Shown here: one piece after another, positions 48,228 to 56,315 of the stretch | Layout of the letters: each line of letters opens with the position of its first letter | How positions within the stretch are numbered: position 1 is the first letter of the stretch | Source: Billgrantia lactosivorans | GTDB lineage: Bacteria; Pseudomonadota; Gammaproteobacteria; Pseudomonadales; Halomonadaceae | Reading direction: 5' to 3' | NCBI RefSeq assembly: GCF_003254665.1 | Contig: NZ_QHGY01000004.1 | Span: 248,001 to 312,000 of the forward strand | DNA: 64,000 bases | Translations under genes and position numbers: made by a program | Notes under the pieces: generated by a model | What the model was told of the DNA's origin: nothing | What the model saw: only the letters and a program-made list of their open reading frames with translations | Databases searched by the model: none

Positions 48228-51005
48228 TCAGGTCTCCGGCGGGGCCGCCAGCGCCTCTTCGGTGAACACGATCAGGCCCAGCTCCGGCCGGTAGCCGTGG
48301 ATCTCCTTGACGTCAAGCGCCTGCAGGAAGACGAGGATCTCGTCGCTGACCACCTGCCCCGGCACCAGCACCGGGAAGCCCGGCGGATAGGGGATCACGA
48401 AGCTCGCCGAGACCACGTCGCGGCCGCCGCGCATCTCGGCCTGGAGTTCGCCGTTGTCGAAGCGCAGGTACTCGGTGTTCTCCTCGTCGTAGCTCAGGAA
48501 GTAGGCGCGGCGGATGTCGCCCTGGGGCGTCTCGCGGCACTGGCGGAAGGCGTCGTGGAAGCGGCTGAAGTCGGGCAGCGGCGGCAGCTCGCGGGTCAGC
48601 GAGTGCACCCGGCGCTCGATGATCTTGCGCTCGGGCCGGCTGCTCTCCTCCCAGCGGTACTCGAACTCCTTGGCCAGCTTGATCAGCACGTCGAGCAGGT
48701 AGGCGATGGAGCCGCGGGTGGTGCCGATGTTGGTCATGAACAGCACGGTATTGCGCGAGGTCTTGTTGATCTGGATGCCGTACTTGTTCATCAGGTACTC
48801 GTTCTTGAAGGCGTCGCCGTCGACCCCGGTGTTGCCGATGGCGATGGTCACCCGGGTGGGGTCGACGACGAACTCGTCCCGCGCCCAGGCCTCCTCCATC
48901 TGGTTCCAGCCGGTCACCGGGTCGAAGTAGGACTCCACCCCCGACTCGCGGAATTCGGCGGGCACCATGTCGCTGTTCTTGAGCACGCGGAAGTACTTCT
49001 GCAGCAGCGGATGGGTGTAGAGCTGCTCGCGCAGCGACAGCGCCGTCTCCACCTGGGCGTGGACCAGCTCGAAGCCCTCCATCTCGGCCTGCATGCGGCC
49101 CACGTCGAGCGAGGCGAGGATCTGGTAGTTGGGCGAGGTCGAGGTGTGGGTCATGTAGGCCTCGTGGAACGGGGCCTCGACGCGCTGGCGGAACTCCTGG
49201 TCGTAGACGTGGATCATCGAGCCCTGGCGCAGCGAGGTCAGGGTCTTGTGGGTGGAGTGGGTGGCGTAGGCGCGGATGCGTACCGCCTCGGGGTCGGGCA
49301 GCAGCCGCCGCTCGAGCCAGGTGGCGTCGTCGTCGGGGTCGAGCTTGTCGAACTCCTCCTTCCACGCCGCGTACTCCTCGCGGTAGGCCTCGCTGCGGTA
49401 GCGGTCGCGCAGTGTGCGTGCGGCGTGCATGGCCGTGCGTGGCCGGTAGGTGGGGTTGAAGGTGGCGAAGGCGAACCACGCCTCGTCCCACAGGAACACC
49501 AGGTCGGGCTTGATCGCCAGGCATTCCTCCATCACCCGACGCACGTTGTAGACCACGCCGTCGAAGGTGCAGTTGGTCAGCAGCAGCATCTTGACCCGGT
49601 GGAGCTCGCCGGCGCGCTTGTAGGCCAGCAGGGTCTTCTTGATCTCGTGCAGCGGCACCGCGCCGTACATCGAGTAGTCGTTGAGCGGATAGGAGTCCAG
49701 GTAGCTGACGTGGGCGCCGGCCAGCACCATGCCGTAGTGGTGCGACTTGTGGCAGTCGCGGTCGATCAGCACGATGTCGCGCGGCTTGACCAGCGCCTGA
49801 ACCACGATCTTGTTGGCCGTCGAGGTGCCGTTGGTGACGAAGTAGCTCTGGCGTGCGCCGAACGCCCGGGCGGCGTACTCCTGGGCCTTCTTGATCGGCC
49901 CGTAGGGCTGCAGCAGGGAGTCGAGCCCGCCGGAGGTCGCCGAGGTCTCGGCGAGGAAGATGTTGATGCCGTAGAAGTCGATCATGTGCCCCGCCCAGTG
50001 CGAGCGGGTCACCGACTTGCCGCGCGAGATGGGCATGGCGTGGAAGACGCCGGTGGGCTTGCGGCTGTACTCGCGCAGGGCGTCGAAAAACGGCGTGCGG
50101 TAGCGGCTGTCGATGGCACGCAGGATGGTGTGGTGCTGCTCGATGTAGTCGGTCTCGCGGTAGAAGATGCGGTTGAAGTAGCGGATGTCGCGGCTCGCCG
50201 TGGCCTCGACGTCGCCGCTGGTGACCAGGAACTGGTCGATCTCGGGGCGCAGCTCGTGGATCATCGAGCTGAGCAGGATGCTGCGCTCCGCCTCCGACTG
50301 GTTCTCCAGTTCCTGCTCGGAGAGCCCCTCGAGGTAGTTGCGCAGGGCGCTGAGGTTGTACTTGGACTTGTAGGGAAACTCGTAGCGGATCAGGCAGGCC
50401 TGGATGTTGGGGTTGACCAGCACCGCGATCAGCGCGTCCTCGAAGCTGCGCACCGTCACCACGTCGTAGACGAAGCGATCCTCGGGCCGGCGCAGGTTGT
50501 GGAACGCCTCGCGCACCACCTCCTCCTCCTGGGGCGAGAGGTTGTCGACGATCAGCAGTTCGAAGTAGGGCTGCGCCGAGCTGTTGGAGGCGGGGTGGCC
50601 ACGCCGCAGCTGGGCCAGGGCGTCGAGGGTCTCGAGGTCCTCGGCGTCGGCATCGGTCTCGGAGAGGTCGACGTGACGCCGCCGATAGGACTCGCTGATC
50701 AGCGCCCGCACCAGCCGCTTGACGACCTTCTCCAGCAGCACGTACTCCTCGCGATCAAACAGCGACCAGAGGTGACGAAAATCCTCCTTGGAGGGAAAGG
50801 CGTGGTAGTCCTCGATGATCTCGAGCCGCGTCAGCTTGACGTCGATCGCCTTGACCAGGTTGCGCGCCCGGCTCTCGTCGCCGAGCCGTACCAGCTGGCC
50901 GAGGTCGCGCTTGAGCGCGTTCCAGGTGTCGGCACGCAGTTGGGAGATCTTGTGATAGAAGCCCAGCGCGGTGTAGGGCGTTTCGGTATGGCTGCTCTCG
51001 TGCAT
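48228..51005 (-). CDS. Large Orn/Lys/Arg decarboxylase family protein
   Basis: PLP fold-type I basic amino acid decarboxylase, 925 residues; classic enteric lysine/arginine decarboxylases have 710-760. A wing-like N-terminal domain is seen at about 145-215 (LLIVDNLSPQEE...FEDALIAV). The PLP core has TNGTSTANKI (391-400), Asp507 in FLWDEAWFAFATF and Schiff-base Lys587 in ATHSTHKTLTSLRQGSMIHV. Extra length comes from about 140 residues at the N-terminus and a roughly 45-residue insertion between Asp507 and Lys587. Product would be a diamine or agmatine. Last gene of a minus-strand cassette inside the ectoine locus. Substrate unknown. Confidence 0.88.
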   Translation of the reverse strand: MHESSHTETPYTALGFYHKISQLRADTWNALKRDLGQLVRLGDESRARNLVKAIDVKLTRLEIIEDYHAFPSKEDFRHLWSLFDREEYVLLEKVVKRLVRALISESYRRRHVDLSETDADAEDLETLDALAQLRRGHPASNSSAQPYFELLIVDNLSPQEEEVVREAFHNLRRPEDRFVYDVVTVRSFEDALIAVLVNPNIQACLIRYEFPYKSKYNLSALRNYLEGLSEQELENQSEAERSILLSSMIHELRPEIDQFLVTSGDVEATASRDIRYFNRIFYRETDYIEQHHTILRAIDSRYRTPFFDALREYSRKPTGVFHAMPISRGKSVTRSHWAGHMIDFYGINIFLAETSATSGGLDSLLQPYGPIKKAQEYAARAFGARQSYFVTNGTSTANKIVVQALVKPRDIVLIDRDCHKSHHYGMVLAGAHVSYLDSYPLNDYSMYGAVPLHEIKKTLLAYKRAGELHRVKMLLLTNCTFDGVVYNVRRVMEECLAIKPDLVFLWDEAWFAFATFNPTYRPRTAMHAARTLRDRYRSEAYREEYAAWKEEFDKLDPDDDATWLERRLLPDPEAVRIRAYATHSTHKTLTSLRQGSMIHVYDQEFRQRVEAPFHEAYMTHTSTSPNYQILASLDVGRMQAEMEGFELVHAQVETALSLREQLYTHPLLQKYFRVLKNSDMVPAEFRESGVESYFDPVTGWNQMEEAWARDEFVVDPTRVTIAIGNTGVDGDAFKNEYLMNKYGIQINKTSRNTVLFMTNIGTTRGSIAYLLDVLIKLAKEFEYRWEESSRPERKIIERRVHSLTRELPPLPDFSRFHDAFRQCRETPQGDIRRAYFLSYDEENTEYLRFDNGELQAEMRGGRDVVSASFVIPYPPGFPVLVPGQVVSDEILVFLQALDVKEIHGYRPELGLIVFTEEALAAPPET

Positions 51006-51065
51006 GGCGATACCCGTCCTGTTGTTGTCGTTGTACGGCGGCCGCGGTGGCGAACCCGGGGCCGG

Positions 51066-52094
51066 CTACCTGGGACCGAAACGGACCCGCAGTTCCTTTT
51101 CGGGGAAGTGATCGAAGGTCAGCTCGAGGCGCTTTCCCGGCCAGCGATAGCTGACCCGCCCCGCCGCCGGCCAGTAGGCCGCGGTGTAGATGGTACCGAG
51201 CCCGCGGCCGTAGTCGCGGCGGAACAGCGGCGGCGCGGCGAAGGCCTCGAGCAGGCGCCCCTCGGTGGTGGCCGGATCGTCGACCAGGATCGACAGCTGG
51301 CGCTCGCGGATCAGGGTCTCCGAGGCCAGCGCGTGGGCGTACCACTCGATGCGCTTCTGGTGATTGGTGGCCACCGGCACCCGGCGAATGCTGGCCCGGC
51401 GATCGGGGGCGATCATCGCCGTGACGTAGCGCCCGGCGGCATCGGTCAAGGTGATGTTGTAGGCCATGTGGGTGGGCACCCGGGCCAGCACCTCGGCGGC
51501 CTCAGGGACGCCGTCGCAGAACTCCAGCAGGTAGCGCAGGATGATCGGGGCGCCGAAGCCCTCGCCCACCGCCTTGCGCCCGCCGAAGGCCAGCGACACG
51601 GCGAGCCCGCGGTCGTTCATGCCGTCGAGCACTCCCCACAGGCAGTCGGTCATGGCGATCACGCCGCGGCCGTTCCAGCGCGTGTGCAGCACCGTGCCCT
51701 CGCACAGTTCCGGCGGGTAGTCGTAGTTGCGCGCCAGCAGGCTGGCACCGTGCTGGGCCAGTACCGCCTGGGAGCAGCCGGTGATGTAGGGCGGTGGCTG
51801 GTAGAGGCTGAGGAAGCGTGCCGCCAGATCGCCGCCGCCGGCCAGCTCGCACAGCGCCCGGTAGGTATCGAGCAGTTCCGGCATGTGCCGGCGCAGAGCG
51901 TTGTAGCAGCTCAGGTAGCCCGGCCGCTCACGCTCGCCCTCGGCCAGGAACCAGGCCTCGTAGGCCGGCCAGTGGAGGTCGAACAGCGACCGCCACTTGG
52001 GTCCCGGCGCCGCCTCGTGCAGGGTACGGAACACCAGCGTTTTCTCCATTTCCACCTGCCGCGCCTCGTGCTGCCCTTCGACTCCGACGGTCAC
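51066..52094 (-). CDS. C45-family Ntn acyltransferase/hydrolase
   Basis: N-terminal-nucleophile enzyme of peptidase family C45 (acyl-CoA:6-aminopenicillanate acyltransferase-like), 342 residues. The self-cleavage site is Gly106-Cys107 in YITGCSQAVLAQHGASLLARNYDYP, followed by GVLDGMNDRGLAVSLAFGG. Fungal isopenicillin acyltransferase also cleaves Gly102-Cys103, so position and motif agree. Family members form or break amide bonds of small amino compounds. The GTG start overlaps the ATP-grasp stop as GTGA; an ATG at 52049 is the alternative. Linked by translation to the ATP-grasp gene; the substrate is unknown. Confidence 0.85.
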   Translation of the reverse strand: MTVGVEGQHEARQVEMEKTLVFRTLHEAAPGPKWRSLFDLHWPAYEAWFLAEGERERPGYLSCYNALRRHMPELLDTYRALCELAGGGDLAARFLSLYQPPPYITGCSQAVLAQHGASLLARNYDYPPELCEGTVLHTRWNGRGVIAMTDCLWGVLDGMNDRGLAVSLAFGGRKAVGEGFGAPIILRYLLEFCDGVPEAAEVLARVPTHMAYNITLTDAAGRYVTAMIAPDRRASIRRVPVATNHQKRIEWYAHALASETLIRERQLSILVDDPATTEGRLLEAFAAPPLFRRDYGRGLGTIYTAAYWPAAGRVSYRWPGKRLELTFDHFPEKELRVRFGPR

Positions 52095-53563
52095 AGGATC
52101 TTGAAATTGCCGCCGCCGATGGCATGGGTCACGGCGACCTCCTCCACCACCGGGTCCTGCAGCGGCTGGCCGGCGTACTCGCCGCGGATGCCCTCGATCC
52201 AGGCACGCGCGCGCTCGGTGAGCTGGAAGTCGTCGTCCATCAGCCGCCCGCGGGTGATCAGGATGCCCAGATCGGCGCCCTCGTAGCGGAAGTCGCCCGG
52301 CCCGCTGATGCGCAGGAAGAAGGCCTCGCGCTCATTCTCGGCGGCGTGGGGGTGGTAGCTGTAGTGGTCGTAGGCGATGCGGTTGCCCTCGCCCAGGGTC
52401 CAGACCCCGGTGCGCGGTGCGCGGGTCAGCAGGTCGACGCTCTCGTCGGTGTGCTTGATCACCAGCTGGCTCCAGCTGTCGACGCTGTCCGGGTGCGACC
52501 AGCGCTCGTTGATCTCCTCGATGTCGAGATCGAAGTCGACCTCGGAGAACTCCAGCAGGTGGAACAGGAACAGCGGGATGTCGGAGTGGGCGAAGGCCGC
52601 GACGTTGGTCAGCGAGCTGGCCCCGGTGACGCGCGGGTTGAGCTCGCCCAGGTAGACCTCGCCGTTGTCCATGTCGATCAGGAAGTCGAGCTCGAAGTAG
52701 CCGCGGTAGCCCTCCTCGCGCAGCGCCTCGCCGAACTTGAAGGTGTACTCGCGCGCCTTGTCGCGGACCTCCTGGGAAAAGGCGCCGGCGAACATCTCGT
52801 TGCCGCACCAGCCACCCTTGTAGGGGGTCAGCGACTTGAAGCCCACCAGCTCGGTCATCAGCGGGCCGACCACGGTGCCGCAGCGGGTGGCACAGGCCTC
52901 GATGGCCGAGCCGCGGCAGTTGATGCGCTTCATGATCTTGACCTCGGGCTCGGCCTCGATCTCCTCGGCGTGCTTGTAGTAGTCCTCCTCGCTGGCGATG
53001 AAGAAGGTGGTGTGGCCGGAATCGCCGTAGGCGGTCTGCACCACCAGGTCGTCGCCCAGCTCGCGGCTCACCTCGAGCAGTTCCTGGTAGCTGCCGACCT
53101 TGGCCAGCACGTTGGGCACGCTGGGCACCCCGGCCTTGTTGCCGATCCGTACCGTCTCGATCTTGTTGTCCATGCGCGAGCGCAGCGCCGCCGGCGGGAA
53201 TGCCACGCGCAGCCCAAGCTGGCGGCAGATCTCCTCGGTGTGCTCGTCGAACATCAGGAAGGCGGCCACCCCGGCGCCCTCGCCGGAGGCACGCGACTGG
53301 ATGAAGTCGATCACCTCCTTGTGCTCGAGCAGGTAGTTGTTGATGTCCTCGATGCTCTCGAAGTCGCGGGGGAACTTCTCCTTGGGCACGAAGACGTTGC
53401 GCTGCTGGCCGTCGAAGCAGTCGATGTAGTTGATGTGGCGGAAGTTGCCCACCCAGTCCCCGATGCCGAGCAGGTTGAAGTTGGTGGCGGAGATGAAGTA
53501 GACGGGCTCCTTGTTGTTGCGGAAATGACGACGCACATCGGCAATGCTGGTGATCTTGTTCAT
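52091..53563 (-). CDS. ATP-grasp ligase, biotin-carboxylase-like
   Basis: ATP-dependent carboxylate-amine/thiol ligase family, 490 residues. An ATP-grasp fold runs from about 130 to 330: KIETVRIGNKAGVPSVPNVLAKVGSY, VVQTAYGDSGHTTFFIAS, and metal-binding residues in GYFELDFLID (291-293) and YLGELNPRVTGASSLTN (Glu307, Asn309). There is no biotin-carboxyl-carrier partner, so it is probably a stand-alone ligase joining a carboxylate to an amine. I chose 53563 (GGAG eight bases upstream); the frame extends to 53683 but upstream residues look non-coding. Followed by the overlapping C45 gene. Confidence 0.83.
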   Translation of the reverse strand: MNKITSIADVRRHFRNNKEPVYFISATNFNLLGIGDWVGNFRHINYIDCFDGQQRNVFVPKEKFPRDFESIEDINNYLLEHKEVIDFIQSRASGEGAGVAAFLMFDEHTEEICRQLGLRVAFPPAALRSRMDNKIETVRIGNKAGVPSVPNVLAKVGSYQELLEVSRELGDDLVVQTAYGDSGHTTFFIASEEDYYKHAEEIEAEPEVKIMKRINCRGSAIEACATRCGTVVGPLMTELVGFKSLTPYKGGWCGNEMFAGAFSQEVRDKAREYTFKFGEALREEGYRGYFELDFLIDMDNGEVYLGELNPRVTGASSLTNVAAFAHSDIPLFLFHLLEFSEVDFDLDIEEINERWSHPDSVDSWSQLVIKHTDESVDLLTRAPRTGVWTLGEGNRIAYDHYSYHPHAAENEREAFFLRISGPGDFRYEGADLGILITRGRLMDDDFQLTERARAWIEGIRGEYAGQPLQDPVVEEVAVTHAIGGGNFKIL

Positions 53564-53698
53564 TGTTGTCGCTCCATCGATGGCGGAAGGGGTGGCGACG
53601 GCGCGTCTCGGGCGGGCCGTCGCCGGGAGGGAGCCCCGGGTCCGGAAGCAGCGTTGCCACAGGCGAATCAGGAACTCCCGCATGACGACCTCCTCGGG

Positions 53699-54568
53699 TC
53701 AGTACTCCTCGATGTCGGTACGCTGGGGCTTGGCCAGCGGCCCCAGGCTGGCGAGAAACGGCGAGGGCCCCTGCTCGAAGCGATAGATGGAGAAATCCAC
53801 CTGGCGATCGCGGAAGCTCTTGAGCGGCTGCCCCAGGCCGCGCAGGCCGGTCTCGCGCTCGCGCCTAACGCGGTTGAAATCCACTTCGACGGGCATGATC
53901 TCCTCGCCGGAACCGGCCTGGTGGATCACGTCGCCCGAGGGCCCCACGACGATGGAACGACCGTTGCCGATGGCCCCGGCGCCGTTGATGTCGAAGAAGT
54001 AGCACTGGTTGACCGCGGCGTTGGTCCGGGCGATGGAGAGCTCGATGTCGCGGTCGATGGTGTCGGTCATGGTCGGGTGGAGGATCACCTCGGCGCCCAT
54101 CGCGGCGAGGGTCCGGGTGGTCTCGGGGAACCACATGTCGTAGCAGATCGACACGCCGAAGCGGCCGACGTTGGGCACATCGAAGAGCACGAACTCGCTG
54201 CCGCTCTCCACCCCCGCCTCGTAGGGGCGGAAGGGGAACATCTTGCGATAGCGCGCCACCACCTGCCCGCGCGGGTCGATCACCGACAGGGTGTTGTAGA
54301 TACCGTGCTCGGTGCGCTCGAACATCGAGCCGGGAATCAGCCAGATACGATACTGCTCGGCGAGCTGGCAGAAGAATTGCTCGACGTGACTCGGCAGCGG
54401 GTGGGCATGGTGCGTCGAGGCGCCCAGCGGCATCAGCTCGCTGAACAGGACCATCTGCACCTGGGGGAAGCGGCTCATCAGCACATCGACCCGGTGGCGC
54501 ATGGCCTCGGTGTTGTCGCCGTGATGCGGGGCCTGCATCTGCACCCCGGCGATGGTGAAGTAGGACAT
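53699..54568 (-). CDS. Nitrilase-superfamily carbon-nitrogen hydrolase
   Basis: Cytoplasmic amidase of the nitrilase superfamily, 289 residues. The Glu-Lys-Cys triad is visible: Glu44 in VLFSELMPLG, Lys109 in RYRKMFPFRPYE and Cys142 in VSICYDMWFPET. Relatives include N-carbamoylputrescine amidase and aliphatic amidases. Start taken at 54568 because GAGAG is about seven bases upstream; ATG at 54574 is possible. First gene of the four-gene cassette, 135 bases before the ATP-grasp gene. Confidence 0.87.
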   Translation of the reverse strand: MSYFTIAGVQMQAPHHGDNTEAMRHRVDVLMSRFPQVQMVLFSELMPLGASTHHAHPLPSHVEQFFCQLAEQYRIWLIPGSMFERTEHGIYNTLSVIDPRGQVVARYRKMFPFRPYEAGVESGSEFVLFDVPNVGRFGVSICYDMWFPETTRTLAAMGAEVILHPTMTDTIDRDIELSIARTNAAVNQCYFFDINGAGAIGNGRSIVVGPSGDVIHQAGSGEEIMPVEVDFNRVRRERETGLRGLGQPLKSFRDRQVDFSIYRFEQGPSPFLASLGPLAKPQRTDIEEY

Positions 54569-54616
54569 GGGCATCTCTCTGCGTCAGGCGATCTCGTCTC
54601 AGGGGCTATCCATCTC

Positions 54617-54675
54617 CTCCGGCACCGCTGCGCCATGCCGGAGGGATCGCCCGGCCGGGTGAGCTCCTGCTCACC
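54617..54675. repeat. Two perfect hairpins upstream of the nitrilase gene
   Basis: CTCCGGCA/TGCCGGAG (54617-54624 with 54636-54643) and GGTGAGC/GCTCACC (54658-54664 with 54669-54675) lie in the 194-base gap between doeX and the nitrilase gene. On the minus strand they would be in the 5' leader of the cassette mRNA or in its promoter. No T-tract follows, so they are not clear terminators. Confidence 0.4.
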
Positions 54676-54762
54676 TCGCCTTTAGCTTATGCCATGGATG
54701 CCGCCCGGGCATCAACGTTGAGTTCTCGTTGGTCGCCGTGAAGGACACGCCTTGGGCGGGTG

Positions 54763-55242
54763 TCAGGTAGAGAGGAGATCACCCCGCCCCAGGCCGGGTG
54801 CGGGGCGCTTGACCGTCTTGGTCACGATATAGGTGAAGTAGCGCTCGATGCCGGCGTCGGAGGTGAGCCACTCGTCGATCAGGCGCTGGTAGGCGTCCAC
54901 GGAGTCGGCCTCGATCTTGAGCAGGTAGTCGACGCCGCCGCCCACTGCCACGCACTCGGTGACCTCGGGGGTCTCGTGGATCAGCGCCTCGAAGCAGGCG
55001 AAGCTTTCGGCGTTGTGCTGCTTGAGCTCGATCTGGACCCACACCGGGGTACGCTTGACCAGCGCCTGAGGGTTGATGCGGGCGCCGTAGCCCTCGATGA
55101 TGCCGGCCTTCTCCAGCCGCCGTACCCGCTCCCAGCAGGGGCTGACCGAGAGGTTGATCGCCTCGGCCAGCTTCGACTTGGTGATGCGCCCGTCGCGGGA
55201 CAGGATCTCGAGTATCTTCAGGTCATAGCGATCAAGCTTCAT
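54763..55242 (-). CDS. doeX: Lrp/AsnC-type regulator of ectoine degradation, DoeX
   Basis: DNA-binding protein of 159 residues. An AsnC winged helix (about 1-60: LKILEILSRDGRITKSKLAEAINLSVSPCWERVRRLEKAGII) and a RAM effector domain (about 65-150: VAVGGGVDYLLKIEADSVDAYQRLIDEWL) are both present. In Halomonas elongata doeX follows doeAB and controls the doe genes; the position 45 bases after doeB is the same here. A typical octameric Lrp-like mode is expected. Confidence 0.9.
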   Translation of the reverse strand: MKLDRYDLKILEILSRDGRITKSKLAEAINLSVSPCWERVRRLEKAGIIEGYGARINPQALVKRTPVWVQIELKQHNAESFACFEALIHETPEVTECVAVGGGVDYLLKIEADSVDAYQRLIDEWLTSDAGIERYFTYIVTKTVKRPAPGLGRGDLLST

Positions 55243-55287
55243 CGTTCTCTCTTCTTGTCGTCGAACGGGCGCAGCCGGAACCCGCCC

Positions 55288-56301
55288 TCAGCCCAGCGAA
55301 TCCACCACCTCTGCGATCACCGCGATGGTGTCGCCCATGTTGACCAGCGCCGGGAAGCGGCGCGCGGCCAGGATGCCGTCGCGGCCCGCGCGATACTCCA
55401 CCGGTGTGCTGCCGGTTCGCGTCATGTCGTAGATCCGGGCGATGACCTGCCCCTTCTCGACCCTGTCGCCCAGTGCCAGCGTCAACTCGAGCAGGCCGGT
55501 GTGCTCGCTCTGCACGTAGCAGCTGGCATCGGGCATGTCGAGATAGACCTGAGGCTCGGCGGGCATCTGCACCTCGCCCTCGACCAGGCCGAAATGGATC
55601 AGGAAGTTGCGCACGCCGCGCTCGGTGATGGCCAGGCTCTGCGGCGTCGAGGTGCCGCCGCCACCCAGCTCGGTGGCGACGAAGACCTTGCCCTGGCTCT
55701 CCACCGCGGTATCGAACAGCGCCGCGGCGTCGAGTTCGAACATCATCATGGCGTAGGGCGCGCCGAACGCCTTGGCGCCTTCCAGCGCCTGGCGCTGCTG
55801 CTCGGGGTCGTCGAGCACGTGGGAGGCGCCGAAGGGGATGATGTCCAGCGTGCGCCCGCCGGAGTGCAGGTCGAGCACCACGTCGCACTTCGGCACCAGC
55901 ACGCGGGTGAAGTAGTCGGCGATCTTCTCGGTCACCGTGCCGTCGGGATCGCCGGGGAAGCTGCGGTTGAGGTTGCCTCCGTCCATCGGCGAGGTTCGCT
56001 TGCCGGCCATGGCGGCGGGCAGGTTCATCATCGGCACGATGATCACGCGCCCGCGCACCTCCTCGACACGCAGCTCCCCGGCGAGCTTCATCAGCGCGGT
56101 GATGCCCTCGTACTCGTCGCCGTGGTTGCCGCCGGTCAGCAGCGCCGTGGGGCCGTCGCCGTTCCTGACCACGGTGACCGGGATCATCACCGCCCCCCAG
56201 GCGGACTCGTCGGTGGAGATCGGCAGCTTGAGGAAACCGTGCTGGACGCCGTCGGCGTCGAAGTCCACGGTGGCGCTGATCGGGCTGGGTCGCTTGCTCA
56301 T
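55288..56301 (-). CDS. doeB: N-acetyl-diaminobutyrate deacetylase DoeB
   Basis: Zinc deacylase of the succinylglutamate desuccinylase/aspartoacylase (M14) family, 337 residues. It removes acetyl from N2-acetyl-L-2,4-diaminobutyrate made by DoeA. Zinc ligands are His60 and Glu63 in LLTGGNHGDEYEG and His146 in VVLDLHSGGRTLD; MDGGNLNRSFPGDPDGTVTEKIA is also characteristic. Start 56301 has GAGAGGAG upstream. It lies 14 bases after doeA. Confidence 0.93.
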   Translation of the reverse strand: MSKRPSPISATVDFDADGVQHGFLKLPISTDESAWGAVMIPVTVVRNGDGPTALLTGGNHGDEYEGITALMKLAGELRVEEVRGRVIIVPMMNLPAAMAGKRTSPMDGGNLNRSFPGDPDGTVTEKIADYFTRVLVPKCDVVLDLHSGGRTLDIIPFGASHVLDDPEQQRQALEGAKAFGAPYAMMMFELDAAALFDTAVESQGKVFVATELGGGGTSTPQSLAITERGVRNFLIHFGLVEGEVQMPAEPQVYLDMPDASCYVQSEHTGLLELTLALGDRVEKGQVIARIYDMTRTGSTPVEYRAGRDGILAARRFPALVNMGDTIAVIAEVVDSLG

Positions 56302-56315
56302 CTTGGCTCCTCTCC

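Noticed and set aside
48027..52286. A 1419-codon open frame on the plus strand
   Set aside because: It lies opposite the decarboxylase and C45 genes, whose conserved motifs are unmistakable. It is a codon-bias shadow.
52091..53683. Classical biotin carboxylase/acetyl-CoA carboxylase subunit
   Set aside because: No biotin carrier or carboxyltransferase gene is nearby and the fit to the biotin carboxylase family is only through the ATP-grasp core, so a generic ligase is a safer call.
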